Positions 1 through 7,032 of a stretch of 14,550 bases of DNA are shown here, in pieces (position 1 is the first letter of the stretch; each line of letters opens with the position of its first letter). The notes beneath the pieces were generated by a model that saw only the letters and a program-made list of their open reading frames with translations, was not told the DNA's origin and ran no database searches. The translations under genes and the position numbers were made by a program. Source of the DNA: an uncultured Rhodospirillaceae bacterium (lineage in GTDB: Bacteria > Pseudomonadota > Alphaproteobacteria > MPNO01); assembly GCA_937916005.1 (NCBI GenBank), contig CALGIA010000317.1, positions 1 to 14,550 on the forward strand, in the 5' to 3' direction.

Positions 1-546
1 AACGCCCATGGGCATCAATCCGCCGCAGGGGGTTTCGGTTTTGTCGGCGCGCCATTGATCCGGCTTCAGATAGAGCGCATTGGGGAAGGTCATGGTGGCT
101 TCCACATGCAGGATCGTGCCGAGATCACCGGACCTGATCATGGCCCGCAGCTTGTTCATTTCGGGGTGCAGACGCCGGTTATAACCAAGCCCCAAGGTCA
201 CCCCGGCCTTTTCCGTTGCGGCCACGGCGGCGGCGGCATCCGCCTTGCTGAGCGCGAACGGCTTTTCGCAGAACACATGCTTGCCGGCCGCCGACGCGGC
301 GATGATCTGATCCGTATGCATGGAATGGGGCGTGGCCAGCACCACGGCGTCGATTCCATCATCGGTCAGAAGATCGTCGTAGCTTTGGCGCAATTCAAAG
401 TTCTGGGCCCTGGCGAATTCCTCCACCTCGGGCGTTCTGGTACGGGTCGCGCCGGCGACAAAGCGAATATCGTCGCTGCCCTCGGCCACCGATTCCACCA
501 GGGTCTTGCCCCACCAACCGAGTCCCACAATTGCGGCATTGATCAT
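1..546 (-). CDS. Gfo/Idh/MocA family NAD(P)-dependent oxidoreductase, N-terminal part (cut by window edge)
   Basis: The visible 182 residues are the NAD(P)-binding half of a Gfo/Idh/MocA dehydrogenase. This family oxidises or reduces sugars, inositols and related hydroxy compounds in the cytoplasm. The sequence shows an N-terminal Rossmann motif GLGWWG (residues 8-13), the ATPHSMH segment around residues 69-75, and the family Glu-Lys-Pro motif at 92-94, whose lysine is catalytic in characterised members. GYNRRLHP follows at 119-126. The start is ATG at 546, preceded by a strong GGGGGAGG ribosome site 7 bases away. The C-terminal substrate domain lies beyond the left edge, so the substrate cannot be guessed. 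It appears to start its own transcript: 200 bp without a gene separate it from the kinase upstream, and that gap contains two palindromes. Family assignment is firm; specific function is unknown. Confidence 0.9.
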   Translation of the reverse strand, partial: MINAAIVGLGWWGKTLVESVAEGSDDIRFVAGATRTRTPEVEEFARAQNFELRQSYDDLLTDDGIDAVVLATPHSMHTDQIIAASAAGKHVFCEKPFALSKADAAAAVAATEKAGVTLGLGYNRRLHPEMNKLRAMIRSGDLGTILHVEATMTFPNALYLKPDQWRADKTETPCGGLMPMGV

Positions 547-664
547 TGTCGAGCCTCCCCCATCCATCGATTATTATTCGCAACCTTGATAACCCCACGA
601 GATGACGGTGTAATCAGGGAAGCTCATCAGGAGCAGCAAACGGGAAGGTCGGACATCTGTCAAG

Positions 665-707
665 AAATTTCGAAATTTTGGTCGGAACTTCAAAATATTC
701 GATATTT
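665..707. promoter_or_regulatory. Two A+T-rich palindromes upstream of the Gfo/Idh/MocA gene, possible operators
   Basis: The 200-bp gap at 547-746 contains a perfect 14-bp palindrome, AAATTTCGAAATTT, at 665-678. About 29 bp away, centre to centre, is AAATAT-TCG-ATATTT at 693-707. Both have a TTCGA core flanked by A/T-rich arms, and they stand out from the GC-rich surroundings. They lie 120-160 bp upstream of the ATG at 546. A paired repressor site or a promoter-proximal operator is an inference. No convincing -35/-10 pair could be fixed. The rest of the gap shows nothing else recognisable. Confidence 0.35.
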
Positions 708-746
708 ATGGTCACGGAGGGGGATGGGCGGGATTGATCGGGGAAA

Positions 747-3239
747 TCAGGCCGCGCCGCCGAGTTTCAATTTCATAAGGTCCATATTCTCGGGCACACC
801 GCCAACGCGCGACGCCGGGAAGCGAACGGTGACCGTGGTCCCGACCCCGATTGTACTGTCCAGGTTCAGGGAACCGCCGTGGAGCTCCACCAGGGACTTG
901 GTCAGGGGCAATCCCAGGCCCGTCCCTTCATAGCTTCGGTTGAGATCGCTATCGATTTGCTGGAACGGCGCCAGGGCCTTCGGAATGTCCTGAAGCGCGA
1001 TCCCGATCCCGGAATCCTCCACTTGAAAGACGAATCCACCATCCTTGGGCGACCAGACCCGGACGATCACTTCACCGCCGTCATTCGAGAACTTGACCGC
1101 ATTGGACAGCAGGTTGATGAGAATTTGCTTGAGCTTGCGTTCGTCGGCACATAATGGCGGCAGACCGGATTCCACGTCGGCGGTGATCGTGACATGGCTG
1201 GTTTCCGACCGCGGGGCCAACAGGCGCATCGCGCCGTCGATAACTCCCGCAACATCAACATCTTCTTCGAACAGGCTAGATTCGCCAGATTCGATTTTCG
1301 ATATATCCAGAATATCATTGATCAGGTTGAGCAGATGTTTGCCGCTATTGTGAATATCGGTCGCATAATCCTGATATTTTTCATTGCCCAGCGGCCCCAT
1401 CATCTGCTGCATGAAAATTTCAGAAAAACCAATGACCGCGTTGAGCGGCGTCCGCAATTCATGACTCATATTGGCCAGGAACTCGGATTTTGTCCGGTTC
1501 GATGTTTCCGCCGCGGTCTTGGCGTCTTCCAGCGCGGCCTCGATTTCCTTGCGTTCTGAAATATCGCGAATGACGACAAGATGGGCGGGCTCGTTATTCC
1601 AGGTAATACGACTCGACCGGCCTTCTCCCTGAAACACCGCGCCATCAGCGCGGACATATTGATTTTCCACACCGTCCGTCATGGTTTCGCCGTTGTCGAT
1701 ATTGGTCATTCGGGCGCGGATTTTTTCTAGGTCATCAGGATGGACCAGTTTAAGCGCCGGTCTGCCGATCATGTCTACGGCTGTGCCGACGCCAAACATT
1801 TTGGCGGTTGCCGGGTTCGCGAACACCACCTTGTCATTGCAGTGAACAAAGACCGCGTCGGGCATCAATTCCATGAATTGGCGGTATTGGTCCTGGTTCT
1901 TCTGGGCGATCCGTTCCGCGAATTTGCGGTCGGTAATGTCGCGAATTTCGACGAGAGTGGCCGAATTTCCTTCCCAGACAATTTTTGTACCGGCGGTTTC
2001 GCCTTCGAAGGTCGACCCGTCGAGACGCAAATGCGCGACCTCGATAAATGGCAGGGTGCCATCCGTCGGCCGGCGGGATTTTCGGCGTTGCCATATTTTT
2101 TCACGATGATCGGGATGAAACAGATCGGTTGAGGGCAAGCCGAGAAGGTCATCGGCGCTCTGGGCCCTAAACATATTTTGTGCGGCGAAATTGGCGAAAA
2201 CAATCCGATTATCGACCTGTATGTAAACCGCGCCGGGCATGGATTCGAACAACTGTCGATAACGCCGTTCGCTTTCAACCAGCGCTTTCTGGAAATCCTG
2301 ACGCTCCGTGACATCCGACCCAATTCCGCCGATCAGCGCGATGTCCCCATCATCATCCATAATGGGGAATTTCGTTTGCGAGACCGTCCGCAATTTTCCA
2401 TCCGGACCGATATATTCATGAAGCTGCCGGATAACCGTCCTGGTTTCGATAATCTTCCGGTCCTGGGCGGACATGGATTCCGCCGCGCCTTCCGGGAATA
2501 TTTCACCAACGGTTTTGCCGAGAACCTGCTCTCTGGAAACCCCGTTGAGATTTTCATACTCCTTGTTCACCATCAGCATGCGGCCGCTCATGTCCTTCAG
2601 GTAAATTGCGGATGGCGAATACTCGACCACGGCAGTCATACGTTTTTCGCGTTCCTGCAATTCCCGTTCCGAGCGTTTTTCCGACGACCTCCGTTGCAGG
2701 ATGGCGATGCCGGTGATCATCAGCGCAATGACGAATGCCAGCACGACCGCCGCCGTCCTTTTCAGGGGACCGTATAATGCTCGTGGCAATTCCCCGGAAT
2801 CCAGACGGCTGACGACGATCAGCGGCAATCCCGCCTGCGTCAGAGACTGGACAATTTCAAAACGTTTTTCCGAAGCATGATATTTGTGGCCTTCGGCATC
2901 ATCGACCGCAAGGGACGTACGCTCACCGAATGTTCCGACAAGCCGCCCATCTGCCCGATAGATCGCCCCACCACGCACGATTGAGTGACGCACCATCACC
3001 GCCGCACGCAGCAGCATATCCCGATCACTTGCATGGGAATGAGAGAGAAGCGTCGATGAAATTGTCGCTTTTCCAATAACGCCCAGCCGATCCAGGGCAT
3101 CCCGCTCGAGACTAAAGTAAGCCGGAATAAGAACGGCAGATTCCGCCGCCAAAAAGACGACGATCATCAATGAAGCCCGGCGCCAATTCATCCAGCGTTT
3201 AAAATTGGCGAAATATTGATAAATCAGATCGGGTCGCAT
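747..3239 (-). CDS. Membrane sensor histidine kinase with periplasmic sensor and three PAS domains
   Basis: A full-length hybrid-free sensor kinase of 830 residues. Transmembrane helices lie near residues 22-43 and 162-182 and enclose a periplasmic sensor of about 120 residues. Three PAS domains follow (about 200-312, 326-436 and 451-561), each ending in a D-[VI]-[TS]-[ED]-R-like tail. The HisKA segment has SHELRTPLN with the phospho-acceptor His at 593. The HATPase domain has an N-box (NLLSNAVKF, Asn 713), a G1 box (EDSGIGI, Asp 742) and a G2 box (GTGLGL, about 772-777). All catalytic residues are present, and there is no receiver domain. I chose ATG 3239 because GGTGG sits 8 bases upstream; an in-frame GTG at 3251 lacks a ribosome site. 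No response regulator is in the window, so the signal and output are unknown. It may or may not control the catabolic genes. Confidence 0.93.
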   Translation of the reverse strand: MRPDLIYQYFANFKRWMNWRRASLMIVVFLAAESAVLIPAYFSLERDALDRLGVIGKATISSTLLSHSHASDRDMLLRAAVMVRHSIVRGGAIYRADGRLVGTFGERTSLAVDDAEGHKYHASEKRFEIVQSLTQAGLPLIVVSRLDSGELPRALYGPLKRTAAVVLAFVIALMITGIAILQRRSSEKRSERELQEREKRMTAVVEYSPSAIYLKDMSGRMLMVNKEYENLNGVSREQVLGKTVGEIFPEGAAESMSAQDRKIIETRTVIRQLHEYIGPDGKLRTVSQTKFPIMDDDGDIALIGGIGSDVTERQDFQKALVESERRYRQLFESMPGAVYIQVDNRIVFANFAAQNMFRAQSADDLLGLPSTDLFHPDHREKIWQRRKSRRPTDGTLPFIEVAHLRLDGSTFEGETAGTKIVWEGNSATLVEIRDITDRKFAERIAQKNQDQYRQFMELMPDAVFVHCNDKVVFANPATAKMFGVGTAVDMIGRPALKLVHPDDLEKIRARMTNIDNGETMTDGVENQYVRADGAVFQGEGRSSRITWNNEPAHLVVIRDISERKEIEAALEDAKTAAETSNRTKSEFLANMSHELRTPLNAVIGFSEIFMQQMMGPLGNEKYQDYATDIHNSGKHLLNLINDILDISKIESGESSLFEEDVDVAGVIDGAMRLLAPRSETSHVTITADVESGLPPLCADERKLKQILINLLSNAVKFSNDGGEVIVRVWSPKDGGFVFQVEDSGIGIALQDIPKALAPFQQIDSDLNRSYEGTGLGLPLTKSLVELHGGSLNLDSTIGVGTTVTVRFPASRVGGVPENMDLMKLKLGGAA

Positions 3240-3290
3240 GTCTGAAACCACCGGTTATCGTGGGCCACGGCATGGCTCACACCACCCTAT

Positions 3291-3300
3291 ATACCGGTAT
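3291..3300. promoter_or_regulatory. Small palindrome upstream of the sensor kinase
   Basis: ATACCGGTAT is a perfect 10-bp palindrome about 50 bp upstream of the kinase ATG, in the A+T-rich part of the 184-bp gap at 3240-3423. It could be a binding site in the kinase promoter, but a 10-bp palindrome may be chance. The same gap has a 9-bp inverted repeat (3302-3310 with 3360-3368) with a 49-base loop, too long to be a convincing terminator for the upstream operon. Confidence 0.2.
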
Positions 3301-3423
3301 TTATCTTAATATTACTTGAATAATGCCCTGCTTTTGGCCGGTAACGTTGCTCCTGTGGAATTAAGATAGATCAAGCCCGGCATTCCCCAGACCTGCCATG
3401 ATTAATGAGCGGGATGTATGGCG

Positions 3424-4134
3424 TTACGCCGCCGCCACGCCCGCCAGTTCCAGCACGCCGCGATAAATGTCGTCATACATCAGATGCTGTATGTCGATCA
3501 TCTGCCGCGTGGTTTTGAGCACCAGCCGGCGGTCTTCTTCGGTGGTGGCGAACTGGTCGAGCAGTTTCGTGCCGACGCCGGAATGTTCTTCGTCGGCGCT
3601 GTCATGGACGACCCAGTACTTGACGCCTTCATCGGACAGATCGAATTTTGCCTGCAACTGGGTGGCGATGCGGCCATAAAGGCCGGGAATGGCAGCCTCG
3701 CCGGCAAGCATATGGGCCGACACCCCTTCGAGAAACGACTTGGCGCAGATCATCTCGAAATAGGCCTGGAAGGCGACCACGCCCGGACAATAGGGCGGAT
3801 CGTACATTTCCTCGGGCTTCAGCCCCAAGGACTTGGCGTAATTGAGATAGAGCTTGTGGTGCGAAACGCCGTCCGAATACATGCGCCCGGTGGATTCCTC
3901 GTAGACCACTTCGGCGATCAACTCGCGCCAGTCCGGATCGGGGCAGATGACATAGAGCCGACCGTGATATTTTTGGTTGTGCAGCGGAATGCCGCCATGC
4001 TGTTTGCAGAGATATCGCACCTGTTCCAGGTTGAAACTGTTTTCCACCATGCCGGTCCACAGCGGATGGCCGTACATGGGTTTTTCCGCGTGAATTTGTT
4101 CTATCTGGTCGAGGACGTCTTGTGTCGTGAGCAT
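3424..4134 (-). CDS. Haem-oxygenase-fold (TenA/PqqC/HDO-like) protein, candidate diiron enzyme
   Basis: A 236-residue, largely helical protein of the TenA/THI-4/PqqC structural superfamily. It best resembles the 'iron-containing redox enzyme' branch (haem-oxygenase-like diiron oxidases, HDOs, such as CADD, UndA and SznF). Candidate ligands are E79 or E80, H92 or H93 (in SHHKLY), E146 (in MLAGEAAIPGLY), and the signature H177-x3-D181-x2-H184 in VVHDSADEEH. In known HDOs such residues bind two irons that activate O2; PqqC and TenA lack the full set. The start is ATG 4134, with a G-rich AAGGGGGGG about 10 bases upstream. It is the last gene of the hyuA-hyuB-Rieske-HDO unit, 48 bp after the Rieske gene, so it probably acts on an intermediate of that pathway. 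Fold assignment is good. Diiron function and substrate are inferred. Confidence 0.75.
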   Translation of the reverse strand: MLTTQDVLDQIEQIHAEKPMYGHPLWTGMVENSFNLEQVRYLCKQHGGIPLHNQKYHGRLYVICPDPDWRELIAEVVYEESTGRMYSDGVSHHKLYLNYAKSLGLKPEEMYDPPYCPGVVAFQAYFEMICAKSFLEGVSAHMLAGEAAIPGLYGRIATQLQAKFDLSDEGVKYWVVHDSADEEHSGVGTKLLDQFATTEEDRRLVLKTTRQMIDIQHLMYDDIYRGVLELAGVAAA

Positions 4135-4182
4135 GCGGACTCTGCCCCCCCTTAGGGCTGAAAACGGCCTATGACCGGTTCC

Positions 4183-5223
4183 TTATATGTCGCCCTGTTC
4201 GGCGGCGATGTGTTCATTCAGGATCGTTTGGAACGCAATCGTGGGCGCGTCCACATTGATGTCGATCCGCGGCGCATCCGGCATACGGGACATCATCTCC
4301 TGCTGCTTTTCCATCACCACCACGTCTTCCAGGAAGATGCGGGTGAAATCATTGCGGAATATTTCGTCCATCTTCGGATCGTCCTTGCCGAAGAATCGCG
4401 GGTGGGCATAGAACATGAATGAGGTGGTCTCGGTTTCCGGCGTCGAGGTGATCAATGCATGCAGCGCCGCGCCCTGCGGCGGGCCGCCATATTCAAGCAC
4501 GCCGGACCCGACCTCATCCGTGGCCACATCCACATCGCAATGGCTCGGGATGGTCGCGACCACGTTCTGACGCCGGTCCACATTGCCGGTGAACCCTCCC
4601 GCCATCTTGAAGAACGGCGCCGGCGGCCGGTCCGGAATCAACCTTGTCATCAAGACGCCGTTCTCATTGCGTTCGGTCCTGACGGGATGATCGAGAATGG
4701 AATCAGCCCCGAGCGTATCCGGATGCACATAGGGGAGGTGGGAAAGATCGAGCAGGTTATCGGTGATCAGCTGATAATTGCATTTGACCTTGAGTGGATT
4801 GCCGCCATTGCCCCGGGTCGTCTTCCAGTCGGGATGATCCACCCACCACCAGTCGGGAATAAGCGTATCGTCGGCCAGCGAGGGGTCGCCCATCCAGATC
4901 CACACCCAGCCCCAGCGCTCAACCACGGGGTAGGAATCGATGGTCGCGCCCGGCGGGATGGCTTTCTGGCCCGGGACGTTGACGCATTCCCCGGCGGCGT
5001 CGAACTCAAGCCCGTGATAGCCGCACTGAACCACATCGCCCACCACCTTGCCGAGGGAAAGCGGCAGGTGCCGGTGGCAGCAGCGGTCTTCCAGCGCCGC
5101 CGCCTTGCCCACCGAGTCACGGAACAACACGACCGGTTCGCCCAGAATCATGCGCGCCAACGGGGTTTCACCGCCGATTTCATCATCCCAGGCCGCCACA
5201 TACCAGCAATTCCGCAAAAACAT
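4183..5223 (-). CDS. Rieske non-haem iron oxygenase, alpha subunit (vanillate O-demethylase VanA-like)
   Basis: A 346-residue Rieske oxygenase that uses a [2Fe-2S] cluster and a mononuclear iron for O2-dependent hydroxylation or O-/N-demethylation. The Rieske motif is C48-x-H50 and C67-x2-H70 (DRCCHRH and QCGYHG). The mononuclear site is D159-x2-H162-x4-H167 (NLLDLSHLPYVH), with D300 in FLEDVVVME as the likely third ligand. Length and the single-subunit layout resemble VanA, dicamba or phthalate-type oxygenases rather than alpha/beta naphthalene-type enzymes; no beta subunit is present. The start is ATG 5223 with GGGAGG at 5229-5234, 5 bases away. The in-frame TTG at 5253 has nothing comparable. 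It lies 72 bp after hyuB on the same strand. No ferredoxin reductase is in the window, so electrons must come from elsewhere. Substrate unknown. Confidence 0.92.
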   Translation of the reverse strand: MFLRNCWYVAAWDDEIGGETPLARMILGEPVVLFRDSVGKAAALEDRCCHRHLPLSLGKVVGDVVQCGYHGLEFDAAGECVNVPGQKAIPPGATIDSYPVVERWGWVWIWMGDPSLADDTLIPDWWWVDHPDWKTTRGNGGNPLKVKCNYQLITDNLLDLSHLPYVHPDTLGADSILDHPVRTERNENGVLMTRLIPDRPPAPFFKMAGGFTGNVDRRQNVVATIPSHCDVDVATDEVGSGVLEYGGPPQGAALHALITSTPETETTSFMFYAHPRFFGKDDPKMDEIFRNDFTRIFLEDVVVMEKQQEMMSRMPDAPRIDINVDAPTIAFQTILNEHIAAEQGDI

Positions 5224-5295
5224 CTCAGCCTCCCGTTTGCTATTGTTGGCCAATCCTAACCCGCCTCGGGGGTCAGGGGAAATCCGGAAACACGC

Positions 5296-7032
5296 TCATT
5301 CGACGGCATCCCGACGCCGTTTTCGGCACGCTTCGCTGGCCGCCAGATCGGGTTGAAATCCGTCCGGCGACAGGATCACGCCGAATTTCCGTTCGGCGAA
5401 GTCGCGGCTGATTTTCTCGTTTGCCACATCCGCCGCCACCCGATCCGGATCCCGGCGCAGAGGATCGCCATAACCGCCGCCGCCAGCCTGTTCATGGCGG
5501 ATCACGTCTCCGGCGTGGAGCGTGCGGGTCAATTTGCTGGGCAATTCCTCGGCCCGCCCATCCGGGTTCAGGATGTTGCGGCTGGGCGCCGCCGGACCGC
5601 CGCCGAACAGGCCGTAGGGCGGGTTGACTGCGCGGTCGGCGCGAAGCTGCAGCACCGCCTCATCGGCTAAAAGCCGATATTGCCGCACCAGACCCAGCCC
5701 GCCGCGATGTTCACCGGGCCCGCACGAATCCTCGCGCAGACCATATTCCTCGATGCGGATGGGATAGCGCGCCTCCAGGGTTTCCACCGGCATGTTCGAC
5801 ATGTTCTGCGACGGGTTGGTGACACCTTCGATGCCGTCCTTGCCGGCACGTCCACCCCAGGCGCCGTTGATCATGTCGACCAGAATAAACGGCGTCTGGC
5901 TACCCGCTTCATAGCCGCCGAAACAGACCACCGTATTGCCGCCCTCACCCGCCGCCATGACCAGATCCGGCACGATTCCCGCCATCGCGCCCAGAACGGC
6001 GTCCACCACCCGATACCCGGTCAGGGCGCGGGCCGCCACCGGGGCCGGCAGTCGCGGATTCAGGATCGATCCCTCGGGCGCGGTGATGGTGATACAGCGG
6101 TAAACGCCCGCATTGTTCGGTACGTCGCGCCCCAGGGCGCAGCGAATCCCCAGATAGGTCGAAGATTTGGTATAGGACAGGGTACAGTTGATGGCGCCCT
6201 TGACCTGCGGCGACGAGCCGTCGAAATCGACCATCAAATGATCATCCTGAACCTCGATGACGCAAACGATCGGGATCGGCCCCGGCGCAAAACCGTCATC
6301 GTCGATATAGTCGGTGAATTGGTATCGGCCATTGGGCCAGGCCCGAATGGCCTGTCGGGTCAGAAGTTCGCCATAATCCAGCAGAGCATCGAAATACTGC
6401 CCCAGGGCATCGATTCCGTACTTCCTGAACAGATTGACAAAGGCCCGTTCGCCCACATTGCACGTCGCAAGCTGCGCCTGCAGATCGCCGATCACCATGT
6501 CGGGCAGGCGGACATTCTTTTTGATCAAGGCAAGTAGAGACCGGTCGGGAATGCCGGCCGCATACAGCTTCAGCGGCGGGATCCGCAGACCTTCCTGATA
6601 GATCTCGGTCGAATCCGAGGCATTCGATCCCGGCACCCGTCCGCCCACGTCGCAGTGATGGGCGATGACGACCGAAAATCCCCGCAACGCGCCGTCATGA
6701 AAAATCGGTTTGAACATGAAGATATCGGGCAGATGCATCCCGCCCGCATAGGGGTCGTTCAGAATGATCACATCGCCGGGGACCAGATCATCGCCATATT
6801 CGTCCATCACGACACTCATGGCGTCGGGCACCGCGCCCAGATGCAGGGCGACGGTTTTGGCCTGCGCCAGAATGCGGCCCTGGGCGTCGCAGATGGTGGC
6901 GGAATAATCCAGAACGTCACGCACGATGGGGGAGCGCGCCGTGCGCATCACCGTGTAAGCCATGTCGTCGACGATGGTATCGAGGCCATTCTTGATCACG
7001 GCAAAGGTGATGGGATCAATTTCCAAAGCCAT
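5296..7032 (-). CDS. hyuB: Hydantoinase/oxoprolinase family subunit B (HyuB-like)
   Basis: A 578-residue HyuB-family protein. With HyuA it forms ATP-dependent amidohydrolases acting on hydantoins, 5-oxoproline or caprolactam; related carboxylases act on acetone and acetophenone. Family marks include DPITFAVIKNGL near the N-terminus, LDYSATICD (41-49), NDPYAGGMHLPD (92-103, with H100-x2-D103 as probable metal ligands), IAHHCDVGG (123-131) and the glycine-rich GGGGYGDPLRRDP near the C-terminus. Length is normal for the family. The start is ATG 7032, which shares its A with the hyuA TAA stop (TAATG). GGGGAA lies 8 bases upstream, inside hyuA. This implies translational coupling and a fixed subunit ratio. 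The frame stays open further upstream, but that stretch is antiphase code within hyuA. Family is certain; substrate is not. Confidence 0.93.
   Translation of the reverse strand: MALEIDPITFAVIKNGLDTIVDDMAYTVMRTARSPIVRDVLDYSATICDAQGRILAQAKTVALHLGAVPDAMSVVMDEYGDDLVPGDVIILNDPYAGGMHLPDIFMFKPIFHDGALRGFSVVIAHHCDVGGRVPGSNASDSTEIYQEGLRIPPLKLYAAGIPDRSLLALIKKNVRLPDMVIGDLQAQLATCNVGERAFVNLFRKYGIDALGQYFDALLDYGELLTRQAIRAWPNGRYQFTDYIDDDGFAPGPIPIVCVIEVQDDHLMVDFDGSSPQVKGAINCTLSYTKSSTYLGIRCALGRDVPNNAGVYRCITITAPEGSILNPRLPAPVAARALTGYRVVDAVLGAMAGIVPDLVMAAGEGGNTVVCFGGYEAGSQTPFILVDMINGAWGGRAGKDGIEGVTNPSQNMSNMPVETLEARYPIRIEEYGLREDSCGPGEHRGGLGLVRQYRLLADEAVLQLRADRAVNPPYGLFGGGPAAPSRNILNPDGRAEELPSKLTRTLHAGDVIRHEQAGGGGYGDPLRRDPDRVAADVANEKISRDFAERKFGVILSPDGFQPDLAASEACRKRRRDAVE

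Noticed and set aside
3302..3368. Inverted repeat TATCTTAAT/ATTAAGATA as a terminator of the hyu operon
   Set aside because: It is a 9-bp A+T-rich stem with a 49-base loop and no following T-run, so probably chance.
5224..5253. TTG start ten codons upstream for the Rieske oxygenase
   Set aside because: GGGAGG lies 5 bases before ATG 5223, and family members begin close to this FLRNCWYV segment.
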